From NCBI GenBank assembly GCA_948567375.1, contig OX419755.1:2981001-3045000 (forward strand): DNA of 64,000 nt, written 5' to 3'. Origin of the DNA: Lunularia cruciata. Its lineage: Eukaryota > Streptophyta > Marchantiopsida > Lunulariales > Lunulariaceae. Both the position numbers and the translations under genes were made by a program. Positions within the stretch are counted from its first letter, which is position 1; each line of letters opens with the position of its first letter. The notes under the pieces were generated by a model, which was not told where the DNA came from, searched no databases, and saw only the letters and a program-made list of their open reading frames with translations. Of the stretch, positions 34,881-47,496 are shown piece after piece.

Positions 34881-37652
34881 TGGCCCCAGTCGAGAGGTTC
34901 ATTCAGCAAGCATTAGGATACAATACTATGCTGATGTGTTCCAATCCTGGTAAGAGAATTAGGGTGTTTGTTTCAGAAACAGGAATTAGATGAAGGTTTG
35001 TTGAGCCATATTTTGATTTCTTGAAGGACTGAACACAAACTAATCATTTTGTCCTACTCAGTGATATCCTGCTTAATATACTGTCTAGAACACTATTAAA
35101 CTACAAATAACGAGAAAAAACTGGAACAAAAAGAAAAAGTGTGTTGTGACAATGATTGCAGAAAGGTGAATTCTTGCATAGGTTTTCTCCAACATGTCTA
35201 ATATTAAAACGGTGGACAATTGAAACAACCCTAAAGTAAATATTGATATTTGCATGATATAATAACTCTACATGAATGTCCAATATGTTTATATGATATC
35301 GATACGTATACATTAGAAACACGAAGTTTTATAATCCTACGAGCACTTGAAGATCCTAACGAGAGCATGAGAGGATATAGGTATTGCTCACTAAAAAAAA
35401 CAAAGATAAATTTGACAAGAAATTCTTCGTTTATTTTCCCTCATTTCGTAATACTTTTATCTACTCCCTGCAAAAGCTCACCCAGTTGACCACCTTAAAA
35501 TAAGACTCGGCCAAAATATGAATCCTCGCTTCACGGTGACAGACAGGATAAGACAAGAAGTTAAGCACTTTCCTCTCTAGTTTCTTGCTAAAAGATTGAC
35601 AATTTTCATTGAACGAAACAACAAAAATTCATTTAATGAACAGAATGTTCTCTACTTCTATGTAGACCAATTTGATACATGAACCTTCCCTGTTTGCTGC
35701 TGACAAACATCACGAGTCAATTCATAAATTATCGACGAGTATATGTAAAACTGCACTTTAGTGTTAAATCTCAAAGTCGGTGAACCTAAACTCTAACTAC
35801 TCGTTGCACCGAACAAGACAACTGACCTCACATTTAGGAAGGGATGGTTATTTTGATGACATAATATACATTGAGCTTGCAAAGTAGTGACTGAGAATGC
35901 AACGTACTCCACTTTAATGAGGTAATTATATAGTAAAATAATCCCACTAGTTGACATTATTCGGGTGGTCAATGGTTTGCATGCAGAAATGCAATACTTT
36001 ACATAATATCAGGTGCAATAATATATCACTCATCGGGATCCATGCTCTCGGGAGCTAACAAATTCGTGCGCTTTGGGTTCTTTGTGTTTCCCTTGTGTAG
36101 GTCGATTTCCCATCCTCTATGTTATCATACGCACGTCATCTGCCGATACTGTGAACCTGATCGTAAGGCAAAAGGGGGCTAGGAGATTTGGGGGAGATTT
36201 GGGCGACATCATTCTTCAGCACGTTGCCTTATAAGTGCACGATTCCTTCGTGACAAAGAATCAAGTCGTCTAAAAAGATTCATATACTGTGCAGCGAAAA
36301 CAACACAGAATAGGGGACATCTTTTTAACACTAGATCGAATATTGTATATACCATGCGTGGGTGACAAGGAAGTCGTGTTCTTCGCCATTAGACTGTGGA
36401 AGGAGCTGCTATAATTTATAGGAAAAAAATGTACTGCATTATCATAGAGACAAGATAGTCGTATTGTACATCATTCGAGTGGCAAGGAGCTCTACAAAGT
36501 ACTGTAATATGACAGAGACGTTGAAAAGTCATTGACAGTCCTACATTGATGGGGCCACCCACACCTCAGCATATCTGATGATGGTGTTAGTGTGAAATCA
36601 GTTGACAGTTAGTGAAATTCGGTGGTTACCTTATAATAGACATTGGTGAGATGTAGTTGGCTATCGTTTCACCAAAGTCAAACGAATTGAAGAAAAACTT
36701 GAATCTTGCCCGTAACACTTCTCTTGAATATTTACAACGAATAACTGTGACTCGCTTTGCCCGTTGAAACTCAGCATCCGATATGTAAATTATATTGAGA
36801 CAAGAAGCTTTGAGAAATTTAAAGATTCTTCCCGGTTGCCAAGTAGAAAAGTAATACTGTAGGTTGAATGCCTGCACGCAAAATACATGCACCATGAAGG
36901 AACGAAAATCGAATTACTCGTTTTCAATCCTACGCGGTCGCCTTCTCTTTCTTTCTTTCAATCCTACACCGGAGAAGCAGTGTAGGGTATATATATAAAG
37001 AGAACAACTATCTGCTGAAGGGCATATCTAATCCTTATCTTGAGTGAAGAGGCCCATTCAAATATACCGAACACTTTAGTTATTATTAGCCGATGAGAAA
37101 ATGACATGCATCGCTAGACTTGGTTGCAACATAGAATCATGTGCTTCATAAATCATATTGGTACCTGGACCCCGAGCAGGATAAGGCGTGCCCACTTGGC
37201 TCTTGTCTTCTTCGGCATCGTTACCTTCTCCTTCGTCTCTATATAAAGAAATACGATGTTCAGAAAATGGTCATCCGCTGTCAGCCAGTCTTCCAATCAA
37301 ATGGTACCTTGCGTGTTGTGTAAGCTTGTGACTCACCAGCTGTATGACGTTGATTTGGTCCAACTTAGTGAACAGGCAGCAATAGTTGACATTCGTAGTC
37401 TCGAAGGTGATGGTTATCTTTTATCCTGTGAATCCTTTAGGTGAGCGTTGGACATGGACTTATAGACTTTTGGTTGAGAAAAGAGGAGCATGTCTGAACA
37501 GAAGAGAGCCCTGATCCCTCACCTCGCCAGCCAGCTAGCCTCGTCACCTCGCCACACGCACAAAAATACATGAGAGTGCGTTATATTGCAACCAAGACTA
37601 TAGATGCATGTCATTTCCTCATTGACTAATAATAATTAAAGTGCTCGGTTTA
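34881..37652. other. Intergenic, left flank of the ABCG island; no gene seen
   Basis: Low-repeat DNA with short frames of no recognisable family. Base use is more even than in the retroelements. A 62-codon frame at 37256-37444 is the only one with mixed composition, and I do not consider it supported. Confidence 0.45.
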
Positions 37653-37830
37653 TTTGCAGAAGCATATGAAAATCGACTCAATTATTGGATACTTTGCTTT
37701 TGGTACGAGGAGTTCCCTATAGCCAGCTAGATTTGGGAGATTTGACTTCAATGTGCTATAGGGAACTCCTCTTACCAAAAGCAAAAGTATTCAAGAATAG
37801 AATCGATTTTCATAACCTTCCCTCTGCAAA
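37653..37830 (+). other. Foldback hairpin, 178 bp (MITE or small-RNA hairpin)
   Basis: The two halves are inverted repeats of about 70 bp around a loop of about 30 bp. The inner stem pairs GCTTTTGGTACGAGGAG with its complement with one mismatch over about 27 bp; the outer stem (TTTGCAGA, ATGAAAATCGA) also pairs. The near-perfect inner stem is what a young MIRNA or siRNA hairpin, or a MITE, would show. No target-site duplication is clear. Confidence 0.7.
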
Positions 37831-38299
37831 AGAATTATACAAAGGAATAAATGAACATTAGCGGTCGCTTGAACCAAGATGTCCACGATGAAAGAATTAT
37901 AAAATTCATTTTCTCATAGATGGGAGTTCAAAATCCTCAAACCAGTTGTCGGAAGTTGAAACTCTGATGATGATTGGACAAGTGAAGATGACTTTGGATT
38001 CTTATGAATCTAAATTTATAAACTCAAGTTTTTTATGTTCCAAACATAAACATAAAGGCAAAATTTAAGGCAAACACTAACTGTATTCCAACCAATTACA
38101 TCAAGGATACATCAATATTCATCACAAAAGTCATCTTACTCGAACCGGTTTCACTTGTCACTGAGGTTATCTATTGTTGCAACTGTATCTTAGACATTAC
38201 CGATGAGTTTCATGTACTCCTTTTGTGATTTAAGATTGAATCTACCGGAATTATAAAGAATTCGAAACTAAATTGTTCAACCAGTCTTCAGCCTAGTAA

Positions 38300-38301
<2 letters not shown>

Positions 38302-38344
<43 letters not shown>
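38302..38344 (+). repeat. AT microsatellite
   Basis: An uninterrupted run of about 21 TA units, 880 bp upstream of the ABCG start codon. Confidence 0.95.
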
Positions 38345-38348
<4 letters not shown>

Positions 38349-38911
38349 AGGACTCGGGCTAAAAGGAGAACCTCCTAGCGGCATGATAGCTAAACCATCG
38401 TGGAAGTCCTTAGCTTAAAACTTCTGTATTAGCATGCTTCTTCTTACAGTTCCGAGGCAAGCTAATCCTAATGCAGGAGGGTTTGTACAAGATAACTCAA
38501 TAAAAGTTGTACAGGAAAGACGCACGAGTATATGGACAACCTGTGTCACATCTAAACCTTACAAAATTAAGAGAGTAATTGGTACACTAATATTACATCG
38601 TGGGAGTTTAGGCGCACTACGTCTCCAACTAGTTCAACCTTGTAGCCGACATCCCACCAAGATTGGAGGAGTACAGAGATCTCAAGTAGTACGCTTCTTA
38701 GCATGCAAGAATCGCATAATACAACGCATGAGAAACGTATAAACAAACACCCGCAAAGTGGAGTGGAGCTGGGTCCCTCCTTACTTTTTTCTTCTTTTTT
38801 CTCGCGATATGGACTAAAGAAGTTGAAGCATAAAATGGACTCTGGATCATCTCCCTCCACTGAAATCCCTCCTTAAGCTGCTCGTGAATCTATCCAGCTA
38901 CGTAGGGAGCC

Positions 38912-38919
38912 TTTAAATA
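38912..38919 (+). promoter_or_regulatory. Possible TATA box of the ABCG gene
   Basis: TTTAAATA lies about 310 bp upstream of the start codon at 39224, which would give a 5' UTR of roughly 280 bp. It is a weak call based on sequence and distance only. Confidence 0.3.
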
Positions 38920-39223
38920 CTGAATCTCGACGGATGTTACGGGCTCCCTAAGACTGTGGGCTGTGCTAGTTGACTTGACAACATTGTGAGATGCCACAAA
39001 ATAATGAGCGAACAAGCCGAGGAGAAGTGCCTTTAGTTCCACATTGAGCCCATAGGACCGATTTCTGCTGAAGTCTATGGAGACCATGTGAAAAACAATA
39101 TCGACATTCGAATCTGAAATCGAAGTAGAGTTGGTTTCTGGGGATCCTGTCTGCTAGAACTCCAGTTTTTGACATTTCCATAGAGCATCTGAAATCTAGC
39201 TGGGAACTGGATCATTTGAAGCC

Positions 39224-42203
39224 ATGGAGAATAGTGGAGTACTAGGGCGGAGTAGCTCCAGGAAGCACAGTCGGTCTTCGTCTCAAGTAGACCCCGAGAC
39301 GGAGGTTGAAGGTTCCAGCTTGCACCATGCGGATCCATATTCTTTAAGCAGGAATTCCATGAGTAAGCGTAGCAGTGCGAATTTCAATCCGTCACCGATG
39401 GATCTCATTGCTGCTGGCTGGGACTTGTCAGAAATTCCTACGTACAATTTACACATCAAGAATTTATCTTACAAGGTTGGTGCTATTCTCATTTGATGAA
39501 GTAAAATACCTTTGGAAAACTTCGATGCTTCAATTTTGACGCTCCTGCTTGTCAGTCTAATTATTCTGAGTACAACAACCGTGGACAACTTCAGGAGTTA
39601 CTAGCTGATTGAATTCATTTCGTCTTTAATAGGTGACAGTCAAGAGCAAGGAGGAAGGACCGCATCAAAAGACACTTCTCAATGGCGTTTCGGTAGAAGC
39701 TTTCGCTGGACAGCTTTTGGCAATCGTTGGCCCATCGGGTTCTGGCAAGACCACCTTCTTGGATGCTTTAGCTGGACGCATAGCCCGGGAGAGCTTGGGT
39801 GGTGAAATCTATGTCAATGGGGAGCCTATCGATGATTCCTTTAGGCGCATTTCCGGTTATGTCATGCAAGACGATGCGTTGTTTCCCATGCTCACTGTAC
39901 GAGAGACATTGCTAGTCAGTGCACGACTCAGGCTTCCGGCAGCGATGCCTATGAAAGAAAAAAAAAACCGAGTGGAGAATATGATCGATCAACTTGGTCT
40001 GAGAGGTTGCGCAGAGACACGTGTGGGCAATGAGAAGGTAAGCTTACAAGTCAAGCCAACAGCAAATTATCGTACTTGGAATTCCATCGTGGTTGGAAAT
40101 ACTCTTTCAATTTCATCAACATCTCCTGATCACCTGCAGCAATCAGTTGGAGACGACTAGACATGGTGTATATTGTTGTACATGTTGAATTAAATTGAGC
40201 TGGGTTTTGCGTGGCTTGATGTTTGACTACAGGTCAGAGGAGTATCGGGCGGAGAGAGGCGTCGTGTGTCAATCGGGGCCGATCTTATCCACGATCCTGC
40301 TGTTCTCTTCTTAGACGAGCCAACCTCAGGCCTGGACAGTACATCTGCTCTCAATGTGATGCAAGTCTTGTCAAATATGGCGAAGTCCGGAGGGCGGACT
40401 GTGGTTCTTACTATTCATCAGCCGAGTTTTAGAATTTTGGAGACCATCGATCGGGTCGTCGTGCTTGGGAAGGGGAATCTCCTTTACGAAGGCCCTCTTA
40501 GCCAATTAAAGCGCTACTTCGGTCCTTTAGGCAAGTCCATGCCAGAAGATGTAAGCCTCTCACTTTCTCCTACATGTTTAGCAATCTTGAGTAGAGCACT
40601 CTGCTGACATTTGCGTTATCGATGTGTTTGGTGCTAATGATGTTGGTTCCAATCGCAGGTAAATGTGTTGGAATTCGCTCTTGACGTTATTGAAGACTGT
40701 CAGAAGTCACCAGAGGGCCTGCAACCACTGATTACTCTTCAGGTATGACTTACTTGTTGAGGGAATCCAATACAGTAAATTATCTGCAAGAAGCTAAGCC
40801 AATTCACTGCTTTCTTATGGATGAATGTGAGGATACCGAAATTTACACGAACATTCCTCATTGTTCTTTAGGATGAAGATAATCCTCGATACATGAAACC
40901 TAATATACTTAGGAAGCGTAGAACCGTTGTTTACGAGACACCTTCTGTGCAGGCTGAGACTCAAAAGCAGGAAGTTGAGAAAGGAGATAAACGGAAGAAG
41001 GCGGACGGGAAAGCCTTTACTGACTCGAACTCATATCCAGAGTATGCGACGTCTTTTCTAGCACAATGCCTTATTCTGTCCGGACGTAATTTTCGGAACA
41101 TTCTTCGGACGCCTGAGCTTTTCGTCTCACGTGTGATGGCAATGGTACGCCCAGAACTGTACGACCTTGTCTCCGACTCCAGTTTCTGTCTCCAACTAAA
41201 TGGAATGTCTGTCAATGTAATAGGATCTTAGATATATAGAGCACGAAGGACCCCGTGTATTTGCCTCTGAACTGGGTCTGAGCTCAAAACATTTGGCTAT
41301 TTGTCACAGGCAATGGTGGCGGTGACCATGGGAACCTTATTTCTGAATTGCGGGGTGAGTGAAAAGGGCCAGAGACAAAGAACTTCGTTCATCTCATTCA
41401 CACTGGCTCTTTTGATTTTCTGGTCCATGGAAGCCATGGCCGCCTTCATTGAAGAACGTCAAATATTCGTTCGAGAAACGTCTCGTGGGGCGTATCGTAT
41501 AGGAGCGTTTGTCGTGGCAAAGGATGTTGTCATGCTTCCTGTGCTGCTATTCCTCGCAACCATCTTTTCAGCTATTTCGTACTTCCTCGTGGGTTTAGTA
41601 CCGGAAGCTGGGCCATTCTTCTTCTTCACCTTCGTCTGCTTCTTGGTTCTCTGCACAGCTTATGCTTATGTGTCTTTCGTTAGCAGTTTAGTGCCAAATT
41701 TCGCCGTCGGCAATTCAATCTGCAGCACCACGATCTCATATATGTTTCTGTTCTCAGGATTTTTCATCCAAAGGTACGATCCAGTTGCAACGCTTCATAC
41801 TTGAAGTTTTGATACATACTTGCAGTTTATTTGTCTTGAAAAGCCCCAGGTTGTGAATTCACTTCTCAGGGACTGGAGGTTGCTTCATTATTGAATACTA
41901 ACCTCTAGTCTACAATTTATGTGTTCTTCCAGGACGGCTATTCCTAAGTACTGGATTTGGCTCCACTACATCTCCTTATTCAAGTACCCATATGAGCTGC
42001 TGCTGAACAATGAGTTTGGTTCAAAGTACTTCGAGGGCAGGATTTGGTATAACGACGTGGACTCGAACACAATTCTCTCGAATCTGTCAGCGGGGAAAGT
42101 GCACCCGTGGGTGAACATTCTTGCCATGCTTGGACTTTTCTTTGGCTACAGAATCTTCTTCTGGATTTCACTATCTTACTTCACCAAGAGCGTACGAAAA
42201 TAG
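39224..42203 (+). CDS. ABCG (WBC) half-size ABC transporter, 7 exons, 688 aa
   Basis: Exons: 39224-39475, 39633-40037, 40233-40550, 40659-40742, 40872-41144, 41310-41773, 41933-42203. All introns are GT-AG and the joined frame is open. The start is in a strong context (GAAGCCATGG). Order: nucleotide-binding domain, then membrane domain, the reverse order typical of ABCG. Walker A GPSGSGKT (about 117-124), signature VSGGERRR (223-230), Walker B VLFLDEP with D and E at 247-248, and H-loop His at 281 are intact. Hydrophobic helices follow in exons 5-7. The sequence is closest in feel to the plant clade of ABCG1/2/6/16/20, plasma-membrane exporters of suberin, cutin or pollen-wall lipids that act as dimers. 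The substrate here is inference. It is the only intact gene in the window. Confidence 0.96.
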
Positions 42204-42950
42204 GTCGAAAATATCTCCAGAGCCATCTAGAGTTGGCTAAGGAAAGAAGATTGGCTGTGTATTGAGCCACAGCAGATTATGCGAGTTGCACGGCAGCAAC
42301 GTATTTTTGTTGACAGCGATAACTTTGTGTGTGCCGCCACCGCCACCTTCGATGAGAGCTTGCACCTGAGATAAAGAGCCTATTTGAGGTTTTTTAAAAC
42401 CTGATTTGTAGGTATAGAGTGCTCGCCAAGGATGTTGAGACCATGGCTGTCGTTGCGTTTTAGTCCATTGATGGGTTTAGACCACCGGTAATTTACATGA
42501 AACCTTGGAACACGAGCTGTTTTAGCACGGCTTAGCAATAGCACTTAGGGTCAGAATAGGTAGATATAAGGCTGGAAGGAACAAAAAGGAAATTATTATT
42601 TTGCCGACATCTCACATCGTTGTGGATATTGTACAATAAATTGGTAAGCGAAATGCTTTGCAAGCGCATCCAGAAGCTGTGTACGAGGTCGTCCAGTCAC
42701 AGAAAAACTTGGACGTGGAACATCATGGACGTGGCAATGCCGATGCTCCGGGGCAAACACGTCTGTGCCAAAGCGATCAATACTCGGTTCGCGAGGTCCG
42801 ACGGTATCCATCGGCGCGATGCTACTCATGCTTCCGGCACCGTCAAATTGCCATTCACATTCAAACCATTCAAACTTTCAAATTGCACCTCGTCCATGGG
42901 ACTGTGTACGCCATCATCAACACTCAGGAAATTGGGCTTGTCTGAAATGT
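42204..42950. other. 3' flank of the ABCG gene; no gene seen
   Basis: It likely contains the 3' UTR (an AATAAA lies at about 42636). Frames at 42620-43097 overlap on both strands and have no recognisable domain; composition is mixed and GC-richer, so a degraded host exon cannot be excluded. Confidence 0.4.
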
Positions 42951-42961
42951 GCGTCCCGGTG

Positions 42962-43022
42962 GAGGATAAGAGGATTTCCATCCTTGTCATGCTTCCTTGT
43001 CATGGAAATCGTCTTATCCTCA
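42962..43022 (+). other. Short hairpin, 61 bp
   Basis: GAGGATAAGAGGATTTCCAT pairs with ATGGAAATCGTCTTATCCTC (one mismatch in 20) across a 20-base loop. It could be a transcription terminator-like fold, a small-RNA precursor or chance. Confidence 0.55.
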
Positions 43023-43160
43023 GAAGAATGGAAACTTGCTAGTGTAGGTTTCAAGGACAAAGCTCCATCCTCTAAAAGTGGTAACCATTTCAGGTAAAAA
43101 AGTCAAATTATCTGCTATTCATTTTATTAAAGGAAAAAGCGACCGCGAGTGAAAACACCA

Positions 43161-43749
43161 AGGATGGGAAGACCCATCAATCATTCCAAGGAAAAGATAT
43201 AGGGGTATAATGGGGCTAAGCCCCAATAGTATTGGCAAGAGAGGAATCTACCGTTTTCTTTATTAAAGCGTTATATCAATTCACCTTTTCAACTCACATT
43301 GACAATTGAGTTCACAACTGAAAATTGTGACGTTTGCAAAATATAAAAAGTCATTTTATAAATTCTTGGCTCTTTGGAATGGTATCGCAAAAGTTTAAGT
43401 CAAATGTGCCAAGCCTCTTGCTTACAAATGAAGCCGAATTATGTTCTATCTTAGGTTATCATAATTCAACGGTAGTTATCACATGTTTTCAGAGCCCATT
43501 TTGATGATCGAGGTAATTTAGTTTGTGAAAGACGCTCCGGCTGTCTGTCGACTACAGCGAGTGAGTAATGACGCAATATGAATTTGTATTTTACGATTTA
43601 CGATTTTATGAATAAGACTTGTATAGCTCATAGCTCAGATATGTCAGTTGTCGTAGGGCAGATTTCTCTTACCCATATTATTGGGGCTTAGCACTATTTT
43701 ACCTGTATACCTTTTCTTTGTAAGGTGTGTGATGGGTCTTCCCATCCTT
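43161..43749. mobile_element. MITE-like element with about 85-bp TIRs (589 bp)
   Basis: It starts AAGGATGGGAAGACCCATCA and ends with the complement. The inverted repeat continues inward through GGGGCTAAGCCCCAAT to about 43250 and 43665, with small gaps. It has no coding capacity. A target-site duplication is not clear, so the superfamily is open. Confidence 0.7.
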
Positions 43750-44733
43750 CTAAAAATATATATGTATTTTGTCCACTATGATTTTGTAGTGTGAGCTCTT
43801 GTCATCTTGACGTAGTAAAGACCCGATCATTATCGATTTGTTTCTCGTTTATGTACGTTCCCGGTTTTACGGCTTTGTTTGCCGAAAACTGGATCCGCCC
43901 ACGGAAGCAAACGGAGAAATGGATGTGCGATGCAGCGAAACGAAAATTTCCACCATGGGAATCGAGGTACGTTTACAGGTTATGGGCGAATGACATATGT
44001 AAGGCGTTGCTGCAAAGACCCTACTAATGATAGCCATCGGTTTGTCTTAGCTTCACTCTTCTCATCTGCAAGTTGCAATGCAACGCTTCAGGCGATCTGG
44101 AAACAATCTTGAGTTGCTAGTTTGTGCAGAGACATTCGCTTATGAAAGAGACGAAGAGAGAGTCCCTACACACCACTTACGGTAGTACATCTATATCTGT
44201 TTAAAATACAGCGTTTCAAATTGGGTTTTTCACAACCCGCAATGATTTCGTAATTTCTTTTATGGGTATCCATATATATTCTTTTTGTACAGATAAGATA
44301 ACATTTGTCTTCCATATTTTGTCTTTGGCTGGATGATGAAATTGTTTGATTTTGTGAGTATGGGAATTGGGGAGTTTTATGTCTCCAAGGAGTGTTTATG
44401 AGTTCCAAGTTGGCTCCAAGGAGATGTTTATGAATTCCACATTTAGTGTGTACTGAAGTTGGTTGAGGTCATTGGTGTATGATTATTGTAGGGATGTCGG
44501 AGTCATTTCATGACATGACATATATAAAGAAGTTATCATTGTTGAACAACATGAATTGAAGAGGACATAAAAACTCTTTTGAACACCATCAATATCTAAT
44601 AGGAAATTTGGGTTATGTTCCCATGAGTCATTTGTTACCTTCCTTCAAGTAGCCACGTACAAAGGAAAATATGGATTTCAATAAATGTATAGCTAGAGCC
44701 CGAGTACTCAATGAGCATTGCATAGGAGTGTTC
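43750..44733. other. Intergenic; no gene seen
   Basis: Short overlapping frames only (about 43790-44110 on +, 44408-44166 on -), none with a recognisable domain. Confidence 0.4.
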
Positions 44734-44810
44734 ACATTTGTCTGCAGGTTGAAAAAAACATTTTCAACCTTTTCAATTGAAATATTTTTTTCAACCTTCA
44801 GACAAATGTT
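44734..44810 (+). other. Foldback hairpin, 77 bp
   Basis: ACATTTGTCTGCAGGTTGAA pairs with TTCAACCTTCAGACAAATGT with one mismatch, extended by an A/T-rich inner stem and a short loop around TTTTCAATTGAAA. The shape suits a small-RNA precursor or a tiny MITE. Confidence 0.65.
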
Positions 44811-44989
44811 TTAGGCATCATTTAGTATAGACAATATAAATAGTTGATCTACTTTGTTAGTCACTTTTACAATTGTAAACCCCTTGATATTTTGAACTGA
44901 TCTTTTACCAACCTCACTGTACAAACAAAGAATATTATGATTTGAATAATAGAAAAGGTTACTTATTATGGACATCAATAGTTGTGGAT

Positions 44990-45999
44990 TTAGACCACCT
45001 CTCAAATTGCATTGCACACTTGAGGAGAGGTATGAGCAACTAGAAGAAAAGAAAAGGCAGTGGTGGTGGATAGGTGCACCTTTTTTTGAAATTGCATTTC
45101 AAATTGGATATAGAGTTGAAGTTGGATTACAGTAGTTGATGTTGATACAAAGTTTTTACCTCACTTTAGTCACATGAGTTGGAGATGCCACTTGAATGTG
45201 ACTATTGTGAGGATGTGACTAAATTTAAAAGAAGGATTAGAATTGCTAAAAATGATGCAAATATCACATTGCAATCAACAATTGGGTTTCTAGAACATGC
45301 ATAGTTATGTTTTTTGCTGTTTTGATAAGCTAAGAAGGCAGTCCATCATGCACTCCAAGTGGTGTTTTTGCAAGTTTTCTCATTGCAATCATGGGCAAGA
45401 CATGTGCTTGTTCCACTATCCATATGAAATTGAAAATCATCAAATATTCTCACAGAAACAAGATAACTTCATAAGAGAAGATGTCCAAAATATTTCAAAT
45501 CTCTCGTATAATAGTGTCCAAGATCCTAAAAAGGAGCACCATTAGAATTTTTGCAGGCCAAGATTCTTGCCCATTCAGCTCATTAAAAAAGGTGATCCAC
45601 TACAACAAATTGAAGATTATCAACAATATGGTCATCAAGTGGGACAATATGTACTAACCCTAAATGTAATGGGAGATATCAATATCATCTTCTCAAAGAG
45701 AAAGTGATGTCATTTCATGACCAAACATTGCAAAAATTTGAAAACAAGTTGCATGAAGATGTTGCTGATGCCTTAAAGTCATTCTCAATGTTGAATGGGT
45801 GGCTATAGAAGTATCTCTATCACTTGCAATGTTTGGAAATTGGAGAACATGGTTCCATTAATGTCCAAGATGTTGGAATGGGTCTTGAGGATATCTATAA
45901 AATGTTGGAAGAAGTCAAGCTATCTAAGATCATCAATTTGGATGAGATGGGATTGTAAAATTTGTGATCATAAGTTATGATCAATCAAAATGGGTGCAA
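44990..45999 (+). pseudogene. Unrecognised decayed coding region
   Basis: Pieces at about 45030-45080, 45297-45545 (SKWCFCKFSHCNHGQDMCLF, Cys/His-rich) and 45700-45960 (LHEDVADALKSFSMLNGWL) may be parts of one + strand gene broken by stops. The Cys/His cluster could be a zinc-binding site. No family is recognised. It runs into the B4 fragment at about 46000. Confidence 0.4.
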
Positions 46000-47496
46000 C
46001 ATAAAGCATAGCAAGTAGTAGATAATGGTCACCTTGGTTGCATTGGCAATTGTGGTACCCACATTTTTTTGTTTTTGATAGTTTGTAAGATAGAAAGTGT
46101 ATTTTTAAGTAAAAAAGGATGATAGATGAGGAAAATTGTTGTGTTTGGATTTGAAGTAGGAGATCCATTCCGACCTAAGGATGTTGACTTTGGCTCAGAG
46201 GAGTTGAAGACTCAGATTGGACTTGGGAGGATGAAAGACCTAAAGTAAGAACACTTTGCATCAGACTGAAGAACCTAATCTGAGGATCCTTAACAACCTT
46301 GACATGGGCCATACCAACCAAGAAGGTACACTCAAAAATGGTTACTTTTTGTGGGGGTAAATTTGAAAGTGACAAGAGGAGTGCATGCACAAGTGGTGAT
46401 TCTTGACTGAGGTTCAACTGAAGAATGATTAGGAATCAAAAGACTATAAAATCAAGACTTTGTTGAGGAGAATCTGCAATGTTGAAAGACTATCCTATGC
46501 CTTTGAGTAGTTTTCCTGATCATGTTAGAATCACAAGACAAGTCGTAGAATTTCTGTGTGTGAAGCCAGGTGAGGAGAAAAGCTTGATGCCATTGAAGGG
46601 AGGAAGATAGATTTAGGCCATCTCGGTCCAAAATCTTGTAATTAGACAAGTTGACATGGTAGTCAGATTCAAAGCCTTGAACCAACTTTGGATCACCTTT
46701 TTGACATGGAATTGGAAGCTCAGTTTTCTAGGGTTCATGACAAAAATTGTAGCGAGCAATTGTGAAGATGGTCCAAATGATGAGGGAAAGAGAGGAAACC
46801 CGAGTTGTTGGACTGAAGTGGATTGGAGATTAGATTTAGGACAGAATGCACGAGAGCCCACGAGGATTACCTTTGATCGGAAGTGTGATCCTATGAAAGA
46901 AATAGATGAACTAAAGGACTCCTCTAGTGAACCTTGGAAGAAGAATGGATATAAGATGGATACCTACATATACCTAATGAGGCAAAGTACTGTCAGGGCA
47001 GTGATGGCAATGATGAAATTGGATCAAGCTACATATATAACAAAGTAGCAAGCTGTCCTTTTCCATCTCATGTTTGCAAGAGAGTGTACATTTGGTGAGA
47101 TTTTTTCACCTTACGACAAGGCAGATGATAGTAAAGTGGTGGATGGATTGGCCTCCCTACTACTTTGTACCTTTTGCAGCCCATTACTATTGAGGATTAA
47201 ATTTACTTAGCCCTAAGAAGAGAAGACAGATTGTATCCCATTTTCATCCAAACTTGAATCAAGATGTGGATGAGGAGAGAGGTTATACATGGTAGAGGTC
47301 AAGGAGAGTGACCAACACGTTGCAAGAACTGTACAAGAGAAGACCTTGTCAGTTTTGGTACCTTGACCAAAGAAGAGACGCCAACTTGAAGACACAACTT
47401 CTCCAACAAAGAAGAGAATAACTCAGAGAGTGAACCCAAGTTCAGCTATAGCAATAGTTGACCTATGATTAAGGACAGAGGAAGAGGAAGAAGAAT
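46000..47496 (+). pseudogene. B4 additional ORF (aORF) fragment
   Basis: It matches B3 in order: TNQEGTLKNGYF near 46310-46350, DHVRITRQVVEFL near 46525-46560, WNWKLSFLGFMTKIV and DWRLDLGQ in the open stretch 46656-47048, then KKNGYKMDTYIYLMRQS and AVMAMM. The coiled-coil end and LTR are missing; a family C LTR fragment begins at 47497. The fourth copy confirms that the ORF is a regular part of family B. Confidence 0.68.

Noticed and set aside
37141..37444. 60-62 codon frames upstream of ABCG
   Set aside because: Short, overlapping, without a domain or a clear promoter or splice pattern.
42596..43097. Overlapping frames on both strands after the ABCG gene
   Set aside because: No conserved motif, no splice-consistent gene model, and the frames overlap one another. 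A degraded exon is possible but unsupported.
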